Shown here one piece after another: positions 22,382 through 28,559 of a stretch of DNA of 51,334 nucleotides; position 1 is the stretch's first letter, and every line of letters starts with the position of its first letter. Position numbers and translations under genes: made by a program. Origin of the DNA: a virus; IMG/VR virus record IMGVR_UViG_3300048791_000014, positions 1 to 51,334 of that record, one strand, 5' to 3'. The notes beneath the pieces are model-generated. The model was not told the DNA's origin, made no database searches, and worked only from the letters and a program-made list of their open reading frames with translations.

Positions 22382-23251
22382 TTGAAACTGACAATGCTCA
22401 AAGGGCTTCCCGCAAGCGGGAAGTCTACGTTTGCCCGTATGGCAGTGAAGGCAAGCGGTAACGATGGTCGCATCAACCGGGATGATTTGCGAGCCATGTT
22501 GTTTGAATCGGTGTGGACCGGCAAGCGCGAACAGGTCACGATTGACTGCGAGAAGGCCATTGCTGAAGTGCTATTCAAGCACGGCATGAACCCCATAATT
22601 GACGACACAAACCTTGGGGTAAAGCACCGTCAGATGTGGTCTGATTTTGCGAAGGATCACGGACAGGCGTTTGTCCCGCACGATATGGATGTAGATATAG
22701 GCGTCTGCATTGACCGCGACGGCAAGCGCAATCCGGGCGTCGGACGACCTGTAATCGAAAGGCTCGCTCTTCAGAACGGTATGATTGAGTGGGGCGAAAG
22801 GCCGATTGCTCTGGTAGACATTGACGGAACTTTGGCTAACGGTGACCATCGGCAGCATCTCGTTACGGGAGAGAAGAAAGATTGGACTTCCTATTTCGAG
22901 GAGTGCGACAAAGATGCCCCGGTTGAGGCTGTATTCCGCAAAGCGCACGAACTGAGCAAGGGTCACACTATCTGTGTCGTGTCTGGGCGTCCCGATACTT
23001 ACTGGTTGAAGACTTCTCTGTGGTTCTTACGTGCCACATGGGAAGGTTTTCCGCTCCGCATTGACCATATCTTCATGAGGTCCGGTGGAGACAAGCGGCC
23101 TGATACTCAGGTGAAAGCCGACTTTCTGAAATACATGCCGAAAGAGAAGATTGCTCTGGTTCTTGATGATCGTCCTTCTGTTTGTCGCATGTGGGAATCT
23201 GAAGGGCTGAACGTCGAGTGGGTTCGGGGCCGTGATTTGGAGGAGTTCTGA
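22382..23251 (+). CDS. pseT: Polynucleotide kinase-phosphatase (T4 Pnkp type)
   Basis: 289 residues from TTG 22382, with GGAGGGG 6 nt upstream (a frame upstream to 22325 lies over the promoter). The N-terminal kinase domain has a P-loop GLPASGKST at 8-16. The C-terminal HAD phosphatase has DIDGTLA at about 146-152, VVSGRP near 200 and LVLDDRPSV near 261. The length is close to T4 Pnkp (301). It heals broken RNA ends (5'-OH phosphorylation, 2',3'-cyclic phosphate removal) for the ligase encoded immediately downstream, with ATGA overlap. Confidence 0.93.
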   Translation: MKLTMLKGLPASGKSTFARMAVKASGNDGRINRDDLRAMLFESVWTGKREQVTIDCEKAIAEVLFKHGMNPIIDDTNLGVKHRQMWSDFAKDHGQAFVPHDMDVDIGVCIDRDGKRNPGVGRPVIERLALQNGMIEWGERPIALVDIDGTLANGDHRQHLVTGEKKDWTSYFEECDKDAPVEAVFRKAHELSKGHTICVVSGRPDTYWLKTSLWFLRATWEGFPLRIDHIFMRSGGDKRPDTQVKADFLKYMPKEKIALVLDDRPSVCRMWESEGLNVEWVRGRDLEEF

Positions 23252-24354
23252 TGCAGTTGTTCGATTACGTTGACCGCGAAAAGTTGATGCAACAGATTGC
23301 CGATGGGATGGTGAAAGAACAGGTTCATCCCTCATTGCCGCTCCGCATTCTCAACTACACACAGAAGGCCCAATTCAGCCCTGAGTTGTGGAATGAAGTC
23401 ACCGACAAGTGCCGAGGGCTAATCTTCGATTCGCAGACCAGCGAAATTGTTGCGCGGCCATTTTCCAAATTTTGGAATTACTCAGACTCCCGGCATCCAG
23501 AAACAATGCCAGAAAACTTCCCCGCAACCGTGCCGAGCATTACGCGGAAGTTCGATGGGAGCCTTGGGATTCTCTATCGCTACGATGGCAAGTGGGCCGT
23601 TGCGACACGCGGATCATTTACGAGCGATCAAGCGGTGTGGGCAACCAACTGGCTCAATAGTCGCCCCGCATTTATTTGGCCTCCCGGATTCACGCCTCTT
23701 GTGGAGATTGTTTTTCCTGAAAATCAGATTGTTGTGAAGTACGACTGGTCTGGTCTTGTAGTCCTCGCAAGTGTCCATATCGAGACTGGCGAAGAGATGC
23801 CGATGAAGTTTTTGCGGCATTGGACAGGTGAGAACAATCTACGGGTCGTGGATGAGTTCGACAAGCCGCTGGATGAATGCGTTGTGGAGGATGTCGAGAA
23901 CGAAGAGGGCTATGTTGTGGCGTGGCATCGCCTCGGTACATGGCCGTTGCGCGTCAAGGTGAAGATGGATACGTATTGCCGTTTGCATCGGCTTTTGACC
24001 GGAACCAATCCGGTAACGATTTGGGAGATGCTGAGAGACGGCCTCGACTTGACTACGGTAACAACGGACGTTCCAGCCGATTTCGTGGCATGGATCAACA
24101 ATGTGGAGAGAGTTCTCCTGAGTGCATATAAGGTGATCGAGGATGCGGCTTTGGTTGCGATGCTTGAGTACGAAGGAGAGAAGATAATCACGACCGCCGA
24201 GCAGCGCAAGCAGTTCGCTCTCTATGCCGTTGCAAAGCCGCCGCTGACTCCGGTGCTGTTTGCCATGCTGGACGGAAAGAACTACGCGCCGATCATCTGG
24301 AAGATGTGCCGACCTAAAGCTACCGACACGTTCAAGGTGGACATTGACCTATGA
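23251..24354 (+). CDS. rnlA: RNA ligase 1 (T4 Rnl1 family)
   Basis: 367 residues, start overlapping the kinase stop. The nucleotidyl-lysine motif KFDGS has its Lys at 100 (T4 Rnl1 uses Lys99). A preceding RPFSKFWNY segment is a family hallmark. Motifs near LVEIVFPENQIVVKY and EGYVVAW, then VKVKMDTY, fit motifs IIIa, IV and V. The length matches T4 Rnl1 (374). It seals tRNA anticodon breaks made by host anticodon nucleases. A tRNA gene starts 39 nt downstream. The string for SKFWN contains an exact palindrome copy, probably by coding coincidence. Confidence 0.93.
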   Translation: MQLFDYVDREKLMQQIADGMVKEQVHPSLPLRILNYTQKAQFSPELWNEVTDKCRGLIFDSQTSEIVARPFSKFWNYSDSRHPETMPENFPATVPSITRKFDGSLGILYRYDGKWAVATRGSFTSDQAVWATNWLNSRPAFIWPPGFTPLVEIVFPENQIVVKYDWSGLVVLASVHIETGEEMPMKFLRHWTGENNLRVVDEFDKPLDECVVEDVENEEGYVVAWHRLGTWPLRVKVKMDTYCRLHRLLTGTNPVTIWEMLRDGLDLTTVTTDVPADFVAWINNVERVLLSAYKVIEDAALVAMLEYEGEKIITTAEQRKQFALYAVAKPPLTPVLFAMLDGKNYAPIIWKMCRPKATDTFKVDIDL

Positions 24355-24359
24355 GGTAC

Positions 24360-24388
24360 TTGCCAACATGACGGACCTGTTGCATAAT
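24360..24388 (+). promoter_or_regulatory. tRNA promoter TTGCCA-17-CATAAT
   Basis: TTGCCA at 24360-24365 and CATAAT at 24383-24388 with 17-nt spacing. The predicted start (about 24394-24396) coincides with the first base of the tRNA, so little or no 5' leader would need trimming. It shares GCATAATGATTTT with the 9449-9478 promoter. Confidence 0.65.
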
Positions 24389-24393
24389 GATTT

Positions 24394-24470
24394 TGCGAGG
24401 TAGAGCAGCCCGGTAGCTCGATGCGCTCATAACGCATAGGTCGTGGGTTCAAATCCCACCTTCGCAACCA
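24394..24470 (+). tRNA. tRNA with CAU anticodon (elongator Met or Ile2)
   Basis: Full cloverleaf by hand. The acceptor TGCGAGG pairs with CTTCGCA, discriminator A, encoded CCA. The D arm is GAGC/GCTC. The anticodon stem is ATGCG/CGCAT with loop CTCATAA (anticodon CAT at 24428-24430). The T arm is GTGGG-TTCAAAT-CCCAC. The T1-A72 pair and the lack of three G-C pairs in the anticodon stem argue against initiator tRNA. Met versus lysidine-modified Ile cannot be decided here. Its position directly behind the RNA repair genes suggests it is the replacement or the repaired substrate. Confidence 0.95.
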
Positions 24471-24636
24471 AGATTCCACCAGAGAGGGCGTTGTACTCGA
24501 AGAGAAAGCCGATCAGGATTCCGCTCCTCAAGCACGTTGGAAGGAGCCTCCCGTGGGGACTGGCGAGCATCCGTCAGGGAAAAGGTTAAGACGTGCGACG
24601 GCTCATATCTGAATTCGAGGCCCGCAATTGAAGTGC
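24471..24636 (+). ncRNA. Possible structured RNA between tRNA and terminator
   Basis: No coding frame is convincing. The 166 nt between the tRNA 3' end and a strong terminator would be transcribed from the tRNA promoter. It holds a long-range stem (GCACGT at 24532-24537 with ACGTGC at 24591-24596) enclosing GGAGCCTCC- and GACTGGCGAGCATCCGTC-type small stems. It may be only a 3' trailer. No known RNA family recognised. Confidence 0.35.
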
Positions 24637-24665
24637 CCGCCGATGATGATGCAGTCGGCGGTTTT
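24637..24665 (+). terminator. Terminator of the tRNA transcript
   Basis: CCGCCGA, an 11-nt loop, TCGGCGG, then TTTTATTTT. A 7-bp perfect stem plus T-tract. Confidence 0.85.
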
Positions 24666-24784
24666 ATTTTGTGTTACGATGTACGCAATTAGCCAGTCCC
24701 TCTCAAATCTCCTCGAAGCACACTCCCGCCTAGTAGTCTCCTCTTGTTGACCAAAACTCCTACCTTTGCGGCTGGCTGGAAAAT

Positions 24785-24802
24785 CAGCGGGTGAAACCGC
24801 TG
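24785..24802. other. Small hairpin upstream of the Ig-like gene
   Basis: CAGCGG-GTGAAA-CCGCTG, a 6-bp perfect stem. The surrounding gap 24666-24870 contains no convincing gene: a 35-codon rightward frame from about 24644 and a 70-codon leftward frame at 24603-24815 both overlap the terminator and lack support. Confidence 0.35.
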
Positions 24803-24822
24803 TCCAAAACCGCACGACACAG

Positions 24823-24844
24823 ATTCAAAATTTGGTGGTACAAT
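24823..24844 (+). promoter_or_regulatory. Degenerate palindrome fused to a TACAAT box
   Basis: ATTCAAAATTTGGTG keeps the 10-bp core CAAAATTTGG of the palindrome. TACAAT follows at 24839-24844, 26 nt before TTG 24871. A -35 at 17 nt is not clear. Placement suggests the palindrome can sit in the -35/spacer region of a promoter. Confidence 0.45.
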
Positions 24845-24870
24845 GTGCATGAGATTGGTGGAGGGATCAC

Positions 24871-25395
24871 TTGGCTACTAATCCGCGCTACGATCCACTA
24901 GAACAACTACGTGAAGCTCTGGACTTTCAATGGGAAACGCTGAGATGCAAAGATCGTATTAAGCGGCTTCTCAGAGAGATTCGCCATGAACTAAAACCCA
25001 AACTCGCAACCAACTCAATAGCGGTTCGCTTCACAGGAGACTCCATGAACAACGCTCTGGTACTCAACGTAGGTCAAACCTCGCAGGCGTCCATTCAGCC
25101 GCTTCTGGCCGATGGCGTCACCCCTTCGGGCGGCACGCTGTCAAACGTCGCCTATAGCTTCAGTGATCCATCGGCAACGGTGGTCCTGAATTCCGATGGT
25201 GTCACGGCAACTGTTACTGGCGTAGCGGCCTCAGCGGGCGCTGTCACCGGCACGGCATCCTGCGCCGTCACCGATACTGATGGCGTGGTTTCGCAGTGGT
25301 CGCAGTCGTTCACGATCACGACAAACGCCGTGGCGCCGCCTCCGTCGCAACTCACGCAATCGGTCGCGGTCCAGTTTACGACGCCGACGCCCTAA
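24871..25395 (+). CDS. Ig-like (Big-2 type) virion-associated protein with internal start
   Basis: TTG 24871 follows GGAGGG. The first 57 residues are helical and charged (LREALDFQWETLRCKDRIKR). From Met59 the protein is Ig-like (VSQWSQSFTITTNAV, GVTPSGGTLSNVAYSFSDPS), as in phage virion decorations and tail appendages. ATG 25045 in the same frame has its own AGGAG at 5 nt, so a short form of 116 residues is likely made too. A terminator follows. It opens the appendage operon. Confidence 0.65.
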   Translation: MATNPRYDPLEQLREALDFQWETLRCKDRIKRLLREIRHELKPKLATNSIAVRFTGDSMNNALVLNVGQTSQASIQPLLADGVTPSGGTLSNVAYSFSDPSATVVLNSDGVTATVTGVAASAGAVTGTASCAVTDTDGVVSQWSQSFTITTNAVAPPPSQLTQSVAVQFTTPTP

Positions 25396-25424
25396 TGGAT
25401 CGGGCATCCCCGGTAGGTAGACAG

Positions 25425-25459
25425 AGCCTCAGCCTTTTTGGGTTGGGGCTTTGTTGTTT
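25425..25459 (+). terminator. Rho-independent terminator
   Basis: AGCCTCAGCC, TTTTT-type loop, GGTTGGGGCT, with about 10 pairs (several G-T), then TTGTTGTTT. Confidence 0.7.
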
Positions 25460-25481
25460 ACCATAAACTGCGAACATAAGG

Positions 25482-25487
25482 TATCAT
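25482..25487 (+). promoter_or_regulatory. -10 box TATCAT, leaderless start
   Basis: TATCAT-CAATCC-ATG. Exactly 6 nt to the start, no ribosome site. It follows the terminator at 25425 and should therefore restart transcription. Confidence 0.6.
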
Positions 25488-25493
25488 CAATCC

Positions 25494-26426
25494 ATGCCGA
25501 AGCCTCCCAAACTCGGAAAGATCACGTTCTCCTCGTTGTCTCTTCCTGAACAAATTCAGATGAGCAACTTGCAGGATGCCGTGAACATTCTCGGGGGTCA
25601 TTCAGGGGAAGTCGAGTTAAGCAATCATCTTAATCTTTCTGGGAACAAAATTACGAATGTGGCGCCACCGACCGCAGGTAGCGACGTGTTGACGAGCGAA
25701 GCGGCAGAGGCAGCATACTCCGCAGCGGCCTTGAAACCGCAAATTTCTCCAAGCGGTTCACAGCCGATGCTTGGATACCGAATCATAAATTCAGGCAGTC
25801 AGCGCGAAGCCCAGAGCAGTTTCTTAAATGATTTGATGAGCACTCCCCCCAATGCCAACAATATCTACCCACTGTTGAGCAACGTATCTGGAGGGGTGAA
25901 GGTAATCATTCCAGCAAGTCCTTTTACTTTTGCAGATGGGAGCACCATATTGCTTCTATCGAGGACAGACACGCTCAGTCTTCCTACGGTTTACGCTATC
26001 AGCACGATTGGTTGTGTATCGAATTTGGTGACGGTCCAGACCGTGAATCCGATAAGCGTAAGCCGGGGACAGGTTGTGACGATCATAGGAGTAAGTCCAG
26101 CAGGGTTTAATGGGCCGTGGGAAGTGACAACATACACGCCTCCAAACGAGTTCACGTATCAGGATTTCTTGGGGACCGTAAGCGGCTCTGGCGGAAACGT
26201 GGAGTTGGGCAACACCTATTACTACATGGCCAAGAAGAGGAGCCAGTTTGTTGCTTTGGTTGGTCCGTTATCTGGGGACACAGCTTACAATCGCTTGCGC
26301 GTGTGTGCTGATGGTTCCCAGATCGTAGCGGTTGTGTCGCTCACATCTTCTGGCGGGGTGGTTGCTCAGAGCGGCGGCGGTGGGTCGCCTATAATCGGAT
26401 CTCCCACGGCCGGAAGTTTTTTCTAG
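25494..26426 (+). CDS. Tail fibre-like structural protein
   Basis: 310 residues from ATG 25494, 6 nt behind TATCAT. The segment LNLSGNKITNVAPPTAGSDV followed by an Ala-rich helix is typical of tail-fibre and appendage N-termini (a repeat that trimerises), with a beta-rich Gly/Ser tail. The C-terminus ends Gly-rich (SGGGGSP). It could bind receptors or adapt a fibre to the baseplate. A coupled Fn3-like protein follows. Confidence 0.65.
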   Translation: MPKPPKLGKITFSSLSLPEQIQMSNLQDAVNILGGHSGEVELSNHLNLSGNKITNVAPPTAGSDVLTSEAAEAAYSAAALKPQISPSGSQPMLGYRIINSGSQREAQSSFLNDLMSTPPNANNIYPLLSNVSGGVKVIIPASPFTFADGSTILLLSRTDTLSLPTVYAISTIGCVSNLVTVQTVNPISVSRGQVVTIIGVSPAGFNGPWEVTTYTPPNEFTYQDFLGTVSGSGGNVELGNTYYYMAKKRSQFVALVGPLSGDTAYNRLRVCADGSQIVAVVSLTSSGGVVAQSGGGGSPIIGSPTAGSFF

Positions 26427-26435
26427 GAGGTAGAC

Positions 26436-26975
26436 ATGGCGGACACGACATCAATTGTAGTCGACAAAGTAGCGGTAGATTCAAATACCGGCTATGTCAG
26501 CATCACAGTGCATTCGGTGACGACGAATGGGACGAGCACCTGGAATGGACCTTCACAGAGCTACGGCTTGGATACGAATCAGTATGCGAACCAGTTCAGT
26601 AGCGAAATCTCCCAGGTAACGGCTTGGATTGTGAATCAGCACACAGCCTTCAATGGGGCGAATACTACTTTGACAGCGGCTTTGGGGACGCTGGTGGGAC
26701 AGACGATTAGTGGGACTTCCGTGAATACCACAGGTGCGCCTGTGTTCTCTCCACCTTCGGGGACTTATGGAAGCGTGGTAGCCGAGATTGTCTGTGCAAC
26801 GCCCGGAGCCGCAATCTACTACACCACGGATGGGACGACACCGACGACGGGTTCGACTCTGTATAGTGCGGCCATTACAGTTTCAGTCACGACGACAATC
26901 AAGGCAATCGCAGTGGCGACGAACTATGCGAACAGCGCAGTGGCAACGGTTGTCTACACTATCGGGGAGTTGTAG
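26436..26975 (+). CDS. Virion protein with chitobiase/Fn3-like C-terminal domain
   Basis: 179 residues; ATG 26436 with AGGAGG 6 nt upstream. The first half is Thr/Ser/Asn-rich. The second half (about residues 105-176) reads APVFSPPSGTYGS, IYYTTDGTTPTTGSTLYSAA and a terminal beta strand ending VVYTIGEL. This is the CHB_HEX_C_1-type beta sandwich found in carbohydrate-binding and virion proteins. It is probably an appendage tip. The stop is followed 3 nt later by a palindrome copy. Confidence 0.75.
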   Translation: MADTTSIVVDKVAVDSNTGYVSITVHSVTTNGTSTWNGPSQSYGLDTNQYANQFSSEISQVTAWIVNQHTAFNGANTTLTAALGTLVGQTISGTSVNTTGAPVFSPPSGTYGSVVAEIVCATPGAAIYYTTDGTTPTTGSTLYSAAITVSVTTTIKAIAVATNYANSAVATVVYTIGEL

Positions 26976-26978
26976 GGA

Positions 26979-26993
26979 TTCCAAAATTTGGAG
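26979..26993. repeat. Dispersed palindrome, copy 6 (TTCCAAAATTTGGAG)
   Basis: Its GGAG is the only ribosome site for GTG 27000, 6 nt downstream. Confidence 0.85.
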
Positions 26994-26999
26994 TGAGCC

Positions 27000-27281
27000 G
27001 TGGGGAACAAAACCATTTACGTGAAACCTAGGGACATTCCCCTATGGGAATCACTGCGACTTAATAAACGCAGTATCGGTTCCATGTTTGCGGATTTTTT
27101 GCGGTCAAGCGCAGACATCGCCGGGAGCGAGGAAAAGATCAGCCAGGATCAATTCCTAGCCGTGAATCCGGCGAGAGAAGATCAGAGAACGATTTATTTT
27201 CTGTGTACTCTTTGCGGCTGTTTGGTACGTTCCGATTACGTTGAAAAACACCAAGATAAATGTAGACCGAGGGCAGCATAG
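27000..27281 (+). CDS. Small protein with C-terminal zinc finger
   Basis: 93 residues from GTG 27000, using the palindrome's GGAG. The N-terminal half is basic and helical (LWESLRLNKRS). The C-terminal half has LCTLCGCLV followed by VEKHQDKC, a CxxC...HxxxxC zinc finger similar to single-finger phage proteins. Possible nucleic-acid binding. Confidence 0.65.
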   Translation: MGNKTIYVKPRDIPLWESLRLNKRSIGSMFADFLRSSADIAGSEEKISQDQFLAVNPAREDQRTIYFLCTLCGCLVRSDYVEKHQDKCRPRAA

Positions 27282-27321
27282 CATTGGCACTCGACGAGAA
27301 CTGTTGTGGAAGGAACTGTAA

Positions 27322-27336
27322 TTTCAAAATTTGGAG
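27322..27336. repeat. Dispersed palindrome, copy 7 (TTTCAAAATTTGGAG)
   Basis: Two deviations from consensus. It lies 40 nt after the previous stop and 14 nt before ATG 27351. Confidence 0.75.
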
Positions 27337-27350
27337 TGAAGGGTGAGCAG

Positions 27351-27959
27351 ATGAATAATTGGGAGTTCATGACCGACAAAGCCGCAGTGGTTCCTTTCAC
27401 TCCTGGTACTGTTGTGTATAGGGATGGGATGCTCTCAACGCTCTACTACAAGACAAAAGAAGCAGGGTTGCTTGAAAAAGTTCTGTGTGGCGACAATCCC
27501 GACCATGACCACTTCATCCGAATGTTCGATGAGTCCAAAAAGGTTTTGCAGATTCTCTGCGAAGTTGAAAACGTGGGAGAGAAAACAGAGAACGTGATTC
27601 CAGTTGGGTACGCTTGGGTTGAAGCGGCAAAAGGAATTGACGGCGCAAGAGCGGCGATGTGCGGTTTTTGCTTCTTCCGGCACACCCGCTACCTGAGAGA
27701 CCTTGGAATGCTCGGAATTTACTACTGGATGAAGGGTTTGAAGATCACCGTTCTTCATGGAGTGATGATCGAATCAAACCAAGCCGCGATCAGATATGCC
27801 CTCAAACTCGGCTTCCAAACCACGGCCACAGTTCCCAATTTTCACTTCTACCAGGGGAAGTTGGTTCCCGCTCGGGCGGTCATGATCGAGGCAAAAGATT
27901 TCCTCCCGCAATTCTCTAAGTGGCTTGAATCAAAGAAATGTGTGGCAGAGCCGGTATAG
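27351..27959 (+). CDS. GNAT-like acetyltransferase domain protein
   Basis: 202 residues from ATG 27351. The C-terminal part (VLHGVMIESNQAAIRYALKL, then GFQTTATVPNFHFYQGK) has the beta-strand, N-rich loop and helix that characterise the end of GNAT domains (residues about 130-175). The upstream half supplies a possible substrate-binding region. Phage GNAT proteins near tail and internal-virion genes are known, but the target is unknown. The upstream frame continues to 27306; ATG 27351 is preferred for the GGGTGAG ribosome site. Confidence 0.7.
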   Translation: MNNWEFMTDKAAVVPFTPGTVVYRDGMLSTLYYKTKEAGLLEKVLCGDNPDHDHFIRMFDESKKVLQILCEVENVGEKTENVIPVGYAWVEAAKGIDGARAAMCGFCFFRHTRYLRDLGMLGIYYWMKGLKITVLHGVMIESNQAAIRYALKLGFQTTATVPNFHFYQGKLVPARAVMIEAKDFLPQFSKWLESKKCVAEPV

Positions 27960-27968
27960 TTGGCGTTA

Positions 27969-27992
27969 CCCTCTCTTTGAGAGAGGTATACT
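27969..27992 (+). promoter_or_regulatory. Hairpin (CCTCTC/GAGAGG) followed by TATACT
   Basis: CCTCTC-TTTGA-GAGAGG is a 6-bp palindrome immediately before TATACT (27987-27992). The stem occupies the -35 to -12 region, so it may be an operator as well as a terminator-like stem. The palindrome is specific to this spot and unrelated to the 15-bp repeat. Confidence 0.5.
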
Positions 27993-28064
27993 CCGATTTC
28001 CAAACCATCTGGTGCCGAGTCGAGTCCGGCCTTAGAAGCGGCTCAGACGGGGCTTGCCCAACAA

Positions 28065-28559
28065 TTGACGGCTACGGGAGCCCAAAGCGCCCAAGAGGGT
28101 TCTACTCTCTTTAACCTCGCCCTGCCCGGACTCCAGCAAGCAACGTCTTACTACGGCAAGCTGGCAAGCGGCGATCCTAACGCGCTGGCAAGGGCAAACG
28201 CGCCGGCCATCCAGCAGATTACCGGACAGTCGAACGAGCAACTCAAAAACATCATGCAGAACGCTCCGAGGGGTGGAGCGAGAGACCTTGCGCTATCCGA
28301 AGCGGATTTGTCTAAGGGAGCACAGATTTCAAATCTGACAACGGGCTCTTATACGAACGCATTTGGTTCGCTTGCTGGTTTGGGAGGTCAGAACGTGAGC
28401 CAAGGTAACCAAGCTACCTCTTCGGGCCTTCAGGGGCTTAATGCCGCCGCCAATCAATACGGCAACCTCCAGCAACTAAACAACGAGCAAAAATCAACTA
28501 TGCTTGGTTTTGGGGCGTCTTTGGCCGGAGCCGGTGCTTCAGTGGCGGGGGCACTCTAA
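28065..28559 (+). CDS. Internal-virion-type Ala/Gly/Gln-rich protein, start uncertain
   Basis: From TTG 28065 the product is 164 residues. It contains PALPGLQQ-like helical stretches and APRGGARDLALSEADLSK, a pattern I associate with internal or ejection proteins of podovirus-like phages. The frame is open upstream to 27981 and reads SKPSGAESSPALEAAQTG without any ATG, GTG or TTG; the only near-canonical codon is ATT 27996. So either TTG 28065 or a non-canonical start is used. No ribosome site precedes TTG 28065. It overlaps the next start (TAATG). Confidence 0.55.
   Translation: MTATGAQSAQEGSTLFNLALPGLQQATSYYGKLASGDPNALARANAPAIQQITGQSNEQLKNIMQNAPRGGARDLALSEADLSKGAQISNLTTGSYTNAFGSLAGLGGQNVSQGNQATSSGLQGLNAAANQYGNLQQLNNEQKSTMLGFGASLAGAGASVAGAL

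Noticed and set aside
23463-23477. Palindrome copy inside the RNA ligase gene as a regulatory site
   Set aside because: It encodes SKFWN, part of the conserved RPFxKF motif of the family, so coding constraint explains it. The matches at 29159, 32900, 38486 and 41548 also fall in coding sequence (mostly QxLE codons) and were not counted as intergenic copies.
24394-24470. Initiator tRNA-fMet
   Set aside because: The first base pair is T1-A72 and the anticodon stem lacks the three G-C pairs.
24603-24815. Leftward 70-codon ORF after the tRNA
   Set aside because: It runs through the tRNA terminator hairpin, has no promoter or ribosome site, and its composition is not protein-like.
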